Numbered from the stretch's first letter, positions 47,563 to 58,870 are shown. The stretch: 64,000 nucleotides of DNA from Dipteris shenzhenensis (GCA_047967505.1 CM106539.1), one strand, 5' to 3'. The notes: a model not told the origin generated them from the sequence alone. Numbers and translations: made by a program.

Positions 47563-48105
47563 ATTGTATAATTGAATAAAACCATTTAAATTTTATGTCG
47601 CCGAGATGCATGCTTTACATCCATACTAGTACCTAATAGAACGTATTTTCAACTTTTGATCTTTTCAATTCTCAAATTCTCATGTATTTACTCCACCTTA
47701 TCCAATTTTGTTTCCCTTGCATGCTCCCAAACTGTCACTACCTACTAGAAGCAACTTGAATTGAACTATGAATAAAATGGCATAAACTTATAAGAAGATG
47801 GCTTAAACTTTAACCTTGTGTTAATCTATTGTATAATTGAATAAAACCATTTAAATTGTATGTCGCCTAGATGCATGCTTTACATCCATACTAGTACCTA
47901 ATAGAACGTATTTTCAACTTTTGATCTTTTCAATTCTCAAATTCTCATGTATTTACTCCACCTTATCCAATTTTGTTTCCCTTGCATGCTCCCAAACTGT
48001 CACTACCTACTAGAGATTTGCATGAAGTAACTTGAATTGAACTATGAATAAAATGGCACAAACTTATAAGAAGATGGCTTAAACTTTAACCTTGTGTTAA
48101 TCTAA
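47563..48105 (+). repeat. Tandem duplication, unit 265 bp, two nearly identical copies
   Basis: ATTGTATAATTGAATAAAAC at 47563 recurs at 47828. The copies differ by a few substitutions and an 11-12 bp insertion in copy 2 (near 48013). The high identity implies a recent duplication compared with the other repeats in the window. Confidence 0.92.
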
Positions 48106-49625
48106 TGGGAGTTTTTATATTAAATATGATGCATGTAGTAGCATTATGTTGATGTAGTGCAAGTGTTTATATTCAATATGATGCATGCACTAGCATCATG
48201 TTGCCTATATGCCACTCTCTATATTAGGAAAAGATAGTGTTTAACATCTCATCATAAAGGCATGCAACTTAATCATGTTAAGTGCACAAAGTTATTAAGC
48301 TTATTATCACTCCATCCGTATCTTTTTCTCAATTTATGTCGTTTTACTTTTCTTTAAGTTACATGCTTTCATATTTATGCATTTACATCACTTTTTTCTA
48401 AATTTTTGAATATCCTAACTTCCAAACCATATGCTAGATGCATATGATATAAAAGAAAAATTTGTAGAATGATGAAATATTATAGCTTCTTTATTGAATT
48501 TAGATCTTAATTATTAATGCATCTGACAATTTTTCAGTTTGGAAAGCACCCTTTATTCCATTTCTACTATATTTCAATTCAAACTTTTGAAGGACCCATG
48601 CTTCCCCTCACAATTTTGAGACCATATGTAAATAAAATAATGAGCTATTTTGGCAGATAGAATTGGAATGCGTGGATATTTAAGGGAAGCCATAGACCAC
48701 CTGTACATTGGATGCATAGTTTTTTGGATATAGTCTATTCTTCCTTTAGTAGTCCTTTAGAGTTTTATAATCCATATTTTCCTGCTCAATGTGGAATTTC
48801 ACATGAAAGTTTAGTTAGAGGTTTGGGATGTTTCAAAGCTTCGATGAGATCCATATCAAACTTGCATTGATTGCACAATTTGGTAGATAAATTCTATTTA
48901 GATGCTCAATTTGATATTTAGACTCTAGCACAGAACCGAGGCTCACAAGCTATAGCCAAATTTCATCAAAAGTACCAAATGAAAAGGTAGAGTTGAATCC
49001 AAAGTACAAGCATATTGATATCTAAAAATAGATACAAGTTACAACCAAGACTTGTCATCAAGAGTTTAATCAAAACCTTAGACTTAGACGTGGTAAAAAA
49101 TCAGCTAGAGATAGCTAGACTAAAGTTTGTTACACAGACTTCTCCTCCTCATTGATGGATCCTTGAATGACCTCAGCTGGATAACATGGAGAATGTGGAA
49201 TTGTCTTGTTTATAGTGTAAAGATTATAGCCAAGGGAGGGCCCTAAAATAGGCCACTTGGCTTCCAAATTTGACCCTTCATCTAGTATTGCCCTGTTTAT
49301 TCACCAATAAGAATCAAGAATTTTGCATGATTAATGTTAGATAAAGTTAGAAAATTTTTGCACTCAAGTTTATCTAAATTACTTGACTTACAAAAAATAT
49401 AGAATTATATCTCAAGAAAAGTTTGTATTCAAGTTTATCTTAAGGTATTTGACTTACAAAAAATGTAGAATTTTGCCTCAAGAACTAGCTGCCCAACTCC
49501 TTATGCGATACATGTGACGTATCATTATTTGGAACCAAAATTAGCCAAGGATGATCCTTAGATGATGTAGCTCATTATAAGACATTTTGGAAAGTTTCAT
49601 CTTGCATGAAAAATGCAAAGTAAAC
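48106..49625. other. AT-rich DNA downstream of the transposase-like gene
   Basis: A short duplication (GTTTATATTxAATATGATGCATG) lies near 48113 and 48165. No further exon of the minus-strand gene could be identified, although its last visible codon overlaps a splice-donor consensus. Confidence 0.35.
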
Positions 49626-52600
49626 TTACCTAGCACTTTTCAAGAAGTCATTAAAAACTTTGTAGTCATTCTCATCTAGCTGGTACTTGTCTGTTCTTAC
49701 AATATATGTCAAATTTGCTAATGCAATAATTGTTTCAATGTCCACCATGTTTAAGTCTGTCAAATCATAAGTAAACATTTGTGCTCCTTTTGCCCTTTGA
49801 TACCATCCAAGCTGAACTTCCAAACCTTGGGGCCTATCTGCTAAATCAAAGCCACACTTATAATCCACGTACCTCCCTCCGACTTTCTTCCTCATCTTTT
49901 GAACTCTTCCTAAGTACCATGTACCATGAGTTGCATCCATCTTCCTCGTGATTGTAGCTTTGCCATTTCTTTTCATGTGTTGATTTCCTTGTCCTTTTGT
50001 GTCATCATGAAAGTATACAGCACAGTCACAACCTATGCCAAATAAATTTCCATTTGATGATTGTGCTTTTGCTTCATGGTTGAAGTAAACACCTTGCTTT
50101 ACCCTTGTGAGTCTATCTTTTGACAAGGTTGGACATCCATTGAGTTGACTCACCAATGTTGACTTGAAAATAAACTTTTCGTCCACCTCTACAATGGGGC
50201 TAATGTTTTTCTTAGGGGGCATGTTTCTTGTTTCCTTCAAAATGTCATCAATTTCATGTCTAATCTCACTAAGTGCAATAACCTCTTCACTTTCATTGCT
50301 ATTCTCGTCCATAGTTTCTTCTTCACCACATGGCTCCACAAAGTCATCATTCTCATCAGCTTCTCCCATTTCAGCATCTAGCTTACACCATGTAGACCCT
50401 GCATCCAGCCAAGGTTGAAACCACCATTTCAAGTCTTCAGCCTTGCTAGGTTTCAAATCCAAAGACTCGCATAGTATGTGAGCTTGTTGTAAGCCCTCCT
50501 TTAATGCATCAATCATCTTTCCATCAGAAGAAACACTCTCATAGTCACCTAGATTTTCTTCAATCATCCCTTCTTGTTTGTTCAAATGTTTCCATATATG
50601 CTCTTGCTTTTTATGAGCCCTAGAGAAAGTTAGACCATTTTGAGCACACTCATGCATGGCAATTTTATTCAAGCTACCAATGCTATGTAGAAGATCTCTA
50701 AGATCAAATGCTCTTTCTTGCCCAATCATGCCTCCAACTTTACTAAAATAGATTTCAGCAGCATCAGAACCGGTAAGATGTAGTGGACACTTCAGATTAG
50801 GATAAAAATCTCGAAACATCTTTATGAGCAATACAACAAAATGACAAGAAAGAATGCAGTCCGTATAAGCCTCCTTACTGATGAAATTTTTCTTCAAGGT
50901 GTAGGTTGGATGGTGATGAATCCATAGTCGCCAAATTTTGAAAAAGAAGACTACCTTGGCTGCAAGCACCACACGCTCCTTCAAGATCAAATATGGTGAC
51001 AAGAAAATATCAATATAATCAGCAACAATCATCAAATAGGCCTCAGTCCCCTTCATACTCTTTCTTTTTTTTGAAGTTTTCTCAAACATTTCTGTACTTG
51101 TCTACTTGCAATCCTTTGAGTTGCTCCCCAATTTTGTCGATCATTCCTTTGAATATCTCCATCTCGTAGCTTGTGCTCCTCAATTGAAAAAGAATTGTAA
51201 ACAATAGATACATGATTTAGTGTGATCCAAACACATCCAATTGCTAGTTGTCGAGTAGGACTATCAAGTGGGCTTGTAAGTTTCTTTCCATAGTGTACAA
51301 AGTCTTGATCATGAAGGCCATACACATTTCCTCCTACAATTTTTGCTCTCAAATTCCATCCACACCAATTGATAGCAAAAGGTTGTTCGCTTTTCTCCAA
51401 ATAGTCTTCAAGCATCAACTTTCGTCTTCTACTATCTCCATCTGAAGCATGTCCAATTATGGGTCCAACTTTATCTTTCAGGTTTGCATTCCACATGGTC
51501 TCCAAAAGATTCCATTGGTTCCTTACAAAATCACTATCAAAACGATTGCATGTGCAATGCACAATCAAAGCCAATCGTGGAAGAAGATCATGAAGAGGAT
51601 GAACAATCAAAAGTCTAGCATAATGACCTATGATATGATTTTGAAAGGCATCTATAATATTCGAGTATCCTTGTGAGCCTTCACCAACAACAATGGAGTC
51701 ATTTGATGAGCATTGATGATATTCTCCTTTCTTTCCACAAAACCCAATAAGAGTGTCATCTTTTGCATTCCATCTACACAACACAATTATAGAGTTTAAT
51801 AACTTCCTCATCTTTTTGAGAGATTTCCAAACATAGCAATTATAAATATCTTGATGATATAGATAAAAGTAGAATGCATAGAGAGCTAAAATTACCTTAT
51901 TCGACGCTTAATGGTTGTCTCATCTTCCACTATGATAACTGGAACTATAGAAATGACTCCATATCTTTTTTTTGCATCCATATAGATCTTGCCAACAGCA
52001 TCGAATATGTATTCGTGCTCACCACAAATAAATTCAATTTCCTTTCTTCCTTGCCTTCTGGTGGTAGACAAAGATGGACCTCCAAGGTTTATACTCAAGA
52101 AGTCATGTAGTCTTGGACCACCCCATAGCTTAATAACTTCATATATGGTTTTTGTAGAGTCACTAAACCTGTGTCCTTGCTTTGACCGTAACATGTTTTG
52201 TGCCACTTCTTGAAAAAACTCCCACAAGGCTGATTTTCCACCAAACTTTCCTTGTCTATGAGCTTCAATTATGTTATTACAAAAGCGTCGAACATCTTTC
52301 CTATTTATACATTCAAAACTTGATTCTTTCAAAGTTTTGACTCTGACTGACAGCATTACAATTTTTGATGTTGCCCACCATAGCCTTCTTTTTTCTTCAT
52401 TCAAACTTCTCCTACACTCAAAAGTGGCATTTTTTAGCTCTTCAATTGTCAGGTAGTCTACCCGCCTTCCTTTGCCTCTTTTCCTGGTTCCTCTCTTTTG
52501 AACGGCAAGATTCTCCCTATATAATCTCATACGAAAATCAGAACAACCTGAAATTTTCTTACAGTGTTCACATGAGAAACCTTGAAATGGAACTCCAATG

Positions 52601-54124
52601 ATTGATATACGAAGACAATTTATGTGCCTGAAGCATCCATCTATCTTGTATTCCATATTCCCATCATGTAAAGTGGCCTTTGTATATGGTTCACAAAACC
52701 ATTCATGCCCCATCTTTTGATCCATAAAAAATGACTTAATATTAATTTCACAACCATTGACATGAACATTAGCTTGCCATAATCCCCAACACAACAAATT
52801 TATATTTGATGATGAAGATAAGAATGACTCAGTCAAGGAATCAGAAAGAGATTCTGTCTCACCACATTTTCGTTGCAACACTTTAAACTCCTTTGTTTGT
52901 ACAAGGAACCTTCCCAATGATGTTTGTCGTGGATCTTTGTCAAAATGCTTCCTAGGTCGGCCTACAACCCTTGATAATACTAGACATGGCTCCATTGATT
53001 TCTTGCTGGAAGAAGTGATGTGAGCTTTTCCTTTGATATGTTCTGATAAAATTGTTTGTAGATCTGAACCTCGAGGGCACAAAGACAACCATTTTCCATC
53101 ATATCCACATGCCACTCTTACAGCATTTTTATCCTTGTAGTCATTCAAAGTTGCTTCAACTATCTCAAACTTTGCTCCTGCAACATACTCGATAATGAAA
53201 AATTTCAGAAGAATATTTTTTTGACCCTATTTATGAAAATTCTAACAAAAGAAAGACTCTTCAAATCTCTAAATGCTTCTAATGGAGATTACCTTCATGA
53301 GAATTATTGAAAGTGTGCATTTCCTCAATAGCATCAAGAATTATTGTTGCATCATCAACATCGTCCTGAGCGTCCTTCATGCTATCTTTTCGAAGAGATG
53401 CTTCTTCAGTGATAAATCCTCGATTGGCAGCATATCTTTTTTGATGTTTCTGGCTTTCTAGAATATGGGTTCTTAGAAAATTAGACAAGCAAGTGTAAGC
53501 TGATTGCTTGCCTTCAATGGACCCTGATCCATATCGCATTCCACATTCTTCACACCAAATTCGAACTTTAGGCTTTCCATTAAGATCCTCTGTGAGGAGC
53601 TCAAATTTATCATCTCTAGGTGTCTTACGCTGCCTCAATTTTTTGCGAACTTTTTCACAATGACTATCCCAATCTTCAAGAATAGACGTTGCTAAAAGTT
53701 TACTTTTGTGCATGTTTAAACCATGACTACAAGAAACATGCTCATCTCTTTCATCAACATTTACAATATTAACTTCTTTATGAATATTATTTGATGTTCT
53801 GCAAACACGTTTTGATGGTGTGATCTCATCGACAATCGTACTTAGAGACCTCTTTATACCAACACACCTATCCTCTTCAAAATTCCAACGTTCTTCTTGT
53901 GTTGTATTTAGTATGCAACCTTCATCATCATTGTCATCTTTGATAACAAAATGAAAAGGAACATTAATGATTCCATCTTGCATAATCTCCTTACGTATCA
54001 TGCTATAGGTAGAGTCACCAAGCACTCTAACATATCCCAAAAGCTTCTTCTTAGATGATCCATAGTCAAACACCTTTATGTGAGTCTTTGAAGCCATGAT
54101 ATGATCAATAGTATACCTAATCAA
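49626..54124 (-). CDS. Transposase-like gene with zinc-binding and RNase H-like motifs, three exons
   Basis: Exons on the minus strand: 54124-53293, 53177-51896 and 51773-49629. Both introns are GT-AG and phase-consistent (E-G|GA-A and R-AG|A-W junctions). Exon 1 has a zinc-binding motif (CEECGMRYG then SNFLRTHILESQKHQKRYA). Exon 2 has clustered Cys (CEHCKKISGC) and ends VPVIIVEDETTIKRRIR, continuing in exon 3 with WNAKDDTLIGFCGKKG. Exon 3 has IGHASDGDSRRRK, HDQDFVHYGKKL, HFVVLLIKMFRDF and HLTGSDAAEIYFSKVGG. The order acid-GF ... SDG ... D-x(2)-H-x(2)-KK ... D-x(2)-E-x-(Y/F)F resembles P-element/Kolobok-type transposases. One frameshift lies in an A8 run (T8 on the plus strand, 51067-51074). 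Total length is about 1,420 codons. Exon 1 follows a good acceptor (TTTTGATTAG), so an earlier exon is possible. The last codons read AGTGCTAGG-TAA and overlap a GTAAGT donor. Confidence 0.65.
51896..53177 (-). CDS. Exon 2 of the transposase-like gene
   Basis: It encodes 427 codons without a stop. It begins after TATGTTGCAG and ends at a GTAATT donor (51895). It contains basic stretches (KRGTRKRGKGRR), LWWATSKIVMLSVRVKTLKE, KLWGGPRLHDFLSINLGGPS and the presumed first catalytic acid in VIIVEDETT. Confidence 0.65.
53293..54124 (-). CDS. Exon 1 of the transposase-like gene
   Basis: It encodes about 277 codons. The start could be the Met at 54124 or the one 9 codons later (MASKTHIKVFDYG), which I prefer for its context. 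It contains a zinc-finger-like CEEC...H...H and an acidic stretch (KDAQDDVDDATIILDAIEE) before the GTAATC donor at 53292. Confidence 0.6.
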
Positions 54125-54457
54125 AATAAGAGAAAAATATAAATAAACTCATAACTTTTAAATTCTAAATGGTATGCCATAGTCTAAATCACTAATGGTA
54201 TTTATTGAAGATCAATATTCTAACTTAAGAGGGGAGAAAAATAAAGTATTTCACAAACGCTATATCAAAACAAATAACTATAGACTTTCTAATTCTTGCT
54301 TGTATCAACACAAATATTACATAAACATTATTAATGAGTCATTTGAAAGAATAAATTAAAAAAGTTGACATTTTTTATATACATAAATAGATCATGTACT
54401 AGAAAGAAAACCATCAATCTTTGGAATATTATTTAGAAACTATAGTGCTACAAAAGG

Positions 54458-55850
54458 TTACAATGCATCATGTCGTAATGCACTTTCACATGTGACTTTG
54501 AATATAACTTCAAATGTATGAGTAACATCTGTTGCAGTAGGTCTAGCTTTAGGAATAGGATTTCTCATTTCCTCTATTCTCTTCCACCAATGCTTTAAGT
54601 GATCCAACTTAGTTGCATCTTGGATGTGAACAAAGTACTTGTAAGCTAGCCGATACAACTTTTCCAATGAAAAGGCTGCAGCATAAATATCAGTTTCCTT
54701 GGAAAACTTTGCATATGGAAAAGTATACAACTCAGGAGCCAACCACTTTCTTCGCATGCATCGCCTTTGAATTGAGGATCACATCGATCCTTGCCATCAT
54801 TGACATATTTATCACTCTTGCTAAATCCCCAATCGATAATTCCTATGAAGACCTTATCAGACTCACTATCAAAGTGAAGCATAATGTTTGAAGGATGCAA
54901 GTCATTATGCAAAAGATCTTTTCCATGCATGTATTTTAACGTCCCCATCAAAGTACCAGCTAGATTTATGGCATGAGTACGGACACGAGATAAATGGTCT
55001 AGCTCCTCTCCCACATAGACTGAGTTCATAGCATTTAACCTTGACCATTTGTCCAATGTCTCCCCATTCCAATACTGGTATACCAATCTTGGAGGATTTA
55101 TCACACGAGCAATCGTGCGAACAAGTCCTCTATGAGGTAATTGGGCTTGCATTGTTTCCATATTTGCCATTAACTCTTGCATGGACCTTCTCTCTTCCCT
55201 TTCACTTGGCTTTTGAGATACCTTAAGTTTCTTAATGGCAAAGTCTCTTTTGGATCAAAGCAGTCTACACCAATGATGTTACCTTTCACCACTCTTCCAT
55301 ATGAGCCTTCACCCAGCACATAATCTTTCTCTTGTACATGAATCTGTTGCTTCTCAAGAAAAAACAAAGATGGCATCTTCAATCTTGTGGGATTGACACA
55401 TTCTTTTGAAGAACTAGCATTGAATGCTTTCCTCTTTGAACTCATAACTGCCTTCCACTTTAAGGAAATCCAATCAATCAACTCTTCTTTATTATTTGTA
55501 TCTCTGGGATTGAATGTGCTTGTCCGCTTTTCATAAACACTTTTAACTCTCCCTAGTTCTATGCGAATACTCACACAAAAATTATCTTGAAATTCATACT
55601 ACATATTCCATTGTGGATCTTCATTCTTCATCATGGTAATGACATCAGAGGAAAGATCCACACAAAGCTTATCCATCCCTCTTTCCCCTAAGTCAAAATA
55701 CTTTTCCAAATCTTCCTGCGTTTTTGATAACAAGCTCATGCAAAGACAATTCGAGAATATTTTTCGCATTCCTTCCTTGAATCTATATTCATATAACACG
55801 CATTTTTTATGACTCTTCATCTTGTCCATGTTACCTTCTGCACATAAAAC
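54458..55850 (-). pseudogene. Protein kinase-like gene with HND and DWG motifs, broken
   Basis: The exon begins after TTTTATGTGCAG at about 55847 (EGNMDKMKSHKKCVLYEYRF). The frame has one stop (TAG, 55601-55599, probably from CAG) and then VQEKDYVLGEGSYGRVVKG, the glycine loop. A one-base shift near 55240 leads to DFAIKKLKV (the VAIK lysine). HNDLHPSNIML replaces HRDLKxxN, and IGIIDWGFSK replaces DFG. A second shift near 54765 leads to RRKWLAPELYTF (APE) and ETDIYAAAFSLEKL (subdomain IX). The end is LRHDAL-TAA. About 450 codons in all. It lies 330 bases upstream of, and on the same strand as, the transposase-like gene. The catalytic and metal-binding Asp are present, so the ancestor may have been active. 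Confidence 0.75.
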
Positions 55851-55877
55851 AAAATTAGTTGCTTTTGTAAGATTATC

Positions 55878-55923
<46 letters not shown>

Positions 55924-55940
55924 CTTCCTCTCTCTCTCTC
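55878..55940. repeat. (CT)n microsatellite
   Basis: A CT run of about 45 bases with a second CT block to 55939. It lies directly upstream of the kinase exon acceptor (on the minus strand a GA run), so it is not the polypyrimidine tract. Confidence 0.95.
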
Positions 55941-55993
55941 ACACAACTAAACGGTTTGATTCTTGTGAGCATGTAGATGTATTTCCAATTATT

Positions 55994-56580
55994 GACTTGA
56001 TTTTCTAAGCATTCTTCCAAGGGAATTGCAGACCATGTTAAGAGACCGGAGTACTCCCAAGGCTAGATACTATACATTGCACGACTTGATTCTCTAAGCA
56101 TTCTGCCAGGGGAATTGCAGACCGTGTCAAGAGACCGGAGTGCTCCCGAGACTAGATTGCTTACATACTATACATTGCATGATTTGATTCTATAAGCATT
56201 CTACTAGGGGAATTGCAGACCGTGTCAAGAGATCGGAGTGCTCCCGAGGCTAGATTGCTTACATACTATACATTGCACGACTTGATTCTATAAGCATTCT
56301 ACTAGGGGAATTGCAGACCGTGTCAAGAGACCGGAGTGCTCCCGAGGCTAGATTGCTACATACTATACATTGCACGACTTGATTCTATAAGAATTTTGCC
56401 AGGGGAATTGCAGATCGTGTCAAGAGACCGGAGTGCTCTCGAGGCTAGATTGCTTACATACTATACATTGCACGACTTGATTCTGTAAGCATTCTGCCAG
56501 GGGAATTGCAGACCGTGTCAAGAGACTAGAGTGCTCCCGAGGCTAGATTGCGTACATACTATACATTTCATGACTTGATT
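55994..56580. repeat. Tandem array, period about 97 bp, six copies plus a partial
   Basis: GACTTGATTCTATAAGCATT ... GGGGAATTGCAGACCGTGTC ... GAGACCGGAGTGCTCCCGAG ... CATACTATACATTGCAC recurs with starts at 55994, 56083, 56181, 56279, 56375, 56474 and 56572. Spacing is 89, 98, 98, 96, 99 and 98. The left-most copy is the most diverged. The array lies directly upstream of the kinase-like gene. Regular monomer length without unique spacers excludes a CRISPR-like array. Confidence 0.95.
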
Positions 56581-57750
56581 GCTTACATACATACTAAGAC
56601 TATAGAAATATTAAAGCATAAAGCATAAATAGCATAAAAGCATAGACTAAAGAAGCATAGGCATATAGAAACATGAAATTAGCTGTTGCATGCTATATGC
56701 TCCAACAATCATCCTCATCTTCCAAAAGATGAGGTGGTAGCTTAAGTCATCATTGCATTTGAAAAGAGGGAGGGGCTTGGAGGAGGCCCTCTAAGCTTCT
56801 GGAGGACCTTCCTACTCTCTTGCATATCAAATTTATAGAAGCTTAGTGACCGTAACATGTGTTTAGTTACCTTAGTTATTTATAGAAGCTTAGTGACCGT
56901 AACATGTTTAGTTAGTTCTTATAGGAGAAGAAGGATCCTTAGTGTTTTGGTTGTGGCTAGCCTTCTTAGAGCCCATGGACGATGCCAAAGTTTCTCTGGC
57001 CTTACCAAAATCCCCAGCTTTCTCAAAAGCGGGGGGATACAACAAAAAACTGAGGACAAATGAACTAAGGAACAAAGGAGGAATTCCTGATATATTCAGA
57101 GGGTAGACCAAGGGGGGGAACCCACTCAACAATTTGCAACTTTCCAAGCAAGCTGGCTGAACAGTAGGTAAAGAAAGTTTATACTTGGTTTGCACATAAG
57201 AAGTATAGCTCGGTACGATAGGCTCTTTCCCATCTGCTGTGTCAGAAACCTGAGCTCAAAGGAGCCTCAAACAGAGATGAGCGACTGTGGAAGTCTCAGA
57301 TCGGCACTTCAAGCATGGAAGCATGCCTTAATCCACCTCTTTTGTATTTGAGCATGGCTTGTCATCCTTTCTAATTTGACTAATCCAATTTCTGACGCAG
57401 GAATCCAATTTCTGACGTGCTGCACAAACCAGAGCTCAGGGGTTGCTAGCTCTCCAAATCCAAATGTGGAGGTACAAAGGAAAAAGAAAAATTTAAACAA
57501 ATTGGGTAGGACAGGAGGTAAAGGAATAAAGATGGCAAGGTAGAGTAGCTCTCAAGGGAAAAAACTCACAGTTTACAAAGCCAACATAGAGGAAACATAT
57601 TTCATTGTTCTGCCAAAAACAAAGAAATCCAAACAAATACAATGGCTCACTCGTGCAGTCGAGAGGATGGTAGGCATAAGCGAGCCACAAACACACGATG
57701 GACTACAACCATAGGAGTAGGGACACAGGAGCGGCCCTCACGTAATTCAA
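56581..57750. other. Non-coding DNA with a short duplication
   Basis: TTTATAGAAGCTTAGTGACCG occurs at about 56830 and again at about 56879. The frames through 56857-57195 and 57309-57696 have no recognisable domains. Confidence 0.35.
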
Positions 57751-58052
57751 ATAGGTAGACATTAGGCTGGATGGTAGAGATTCGAAGGTGTTTTCACCTT
57801 CATGCGGCGTTGTCCTGGACAGTCTCGACTCTCGACTTCCTCCATCTGCCAGTAGCTACAGCCGCAAGTGCCAAGGAGCACTTCAAAGTTCAAGCCTCCA
57901 TGGACCACAAGTCTCGAGATCTTGATTCTCGAGACTTCACGTTGATGGGTGGAAAGGGAAGAGCAAGGAACTGAGGGAGGAGTTGGAGAGGACGATGGAG
58001 GCGAAGGAGCTAGGGAGGGAGTTAGAATTTGCAAGCTCACGGCAATCTAACT
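57751..58052 (+). other. Region upstream of the MED15-like fragment, possibly its 5' leader
   Basis: GA-rich sequence with short frames (for example at 57771-57974) and no domain. If the fragment is a retrocopy, this may be 5' UTR. Confidence 0.3.
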
Positions 58053-58558
58053 ATGGACAACAACAATTGGAGATCGACTGTACCTCACCAATTGCGCCAA
58101 AAAAACTCTATCTCCATTTTGTCTGCATTGCAAGCACACTCCATGCTCTCTCAACTCGACCTGAATCAACGTTGGAAGATCGCTGCCCGCTTTGAGGACG
58201 ACGTATTCCATGCTGCTGCAAACTAGGATGACTATTTGCGAAACATCAACTTCAAGATCCTCAGCTTGCAGCAGCCCCAGCAGCAGCAGATGGCTCCTGT
58301 ACGACCATGCCGGCAGTTGGGTATGCGGCAACAACAGACGTTGCAACGGACCCAGCCACCCTCATCATAATAGTAGCATTAGCAATAGCAGCAGTGGCTT
58401 CTACAGTCAAGTGGTGTATTGTAGCAAGCTAGTTCAATAGAAGCAAGAAAGCAACCTCCGGGCTGAGCAACAGTCAAGTGGTGTAACGCAGCCACCCTCA
58501 TCACAGCAGCAGCGGCTTCTACAGTCAAGTGGTCTAATGCAACAAGCCAGTTAAAGGA
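58053..58558 (+). pseudogene. MED15-type Mediator subunit fragment (KIX domain and Gln-rich start)
   Basis: MED15 is a tail subunit of the Mediator complex, and its N-terminal KIX domain binds transcription activators. The frame starts MDNNNWRS and continues SQLDLNQRWKIAARFEDDVF, HAAAN, a stop (TAG, 58224-58226), then DDYLRNINFKILSL and QQPQQQQMAPVRP. Plant MED15 has the same wording (MDNNNWR; KIAARFEE; DYLRKIS-K-L). A Gln/Ser-rich stretch follows in which six or so codons that should be CAA/CAG read TAA/TAG (58368-58390). A segment CAGCCACCCTCATCA ... CTTCTACAGTCAAGTGGT is present twice (about 58349 and 58487). The rest of the 1,000+ residue protein is missing. No intron is visible, so it may be a retrocopy or a captured fragment. 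Confidence 0.7.
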
Positions 58559-58870
58559 TGAGGTGGAGAGATGTCTGAGAAGGCTTTAGCCACTAGCAAC
58601 AAGCTTCCGTGAAGGATCGAGAACTCACAAAAGTTAAGCCACGAGCACAAGTAACATGCAAGGAGAGTCGAGAGTAGAGAACTCAGAGCTAAAAGGAAAC
58701 GCATGCAAGGAGAGTTGAAAGGAGAGAGGACCTCAGGAGAGAGTCGAGAGTAGAGAACTCACAAAAGTGAGAAGGAGGAGGAAGAAAAGTGAGAAGAGGG
58801 AGGAAGAGGGCCTCAGAAGTCAGGGCTGAGGAGGATCCAAGGCGAGGAGGAAGTCTTAAGAGATAATGTT
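58559..58870 (+). repeat. GA-rich region with repeated GAGAGTCGAGAGTAGAGAACTC
   Basis: The word GAGTCGAGAGTAGAGAACTC occurs at about 58663 and 58742, within generally purine-rich DNA. Confidence 0.6.

Noticed and set aside
55599-56020. Arg-Glu-rich N-termini of minus-strand frames
   Set aside because: They translate the CT microsatellite. The real kinase exon starts after the TGTGCAG acceptor near 55847.
55994-56580. CRISPR-like regular repeat array
   Set aside because: Monomers are contiguous at about 97 bp without unique spacers, and the DNA is clearly plant nuclear.
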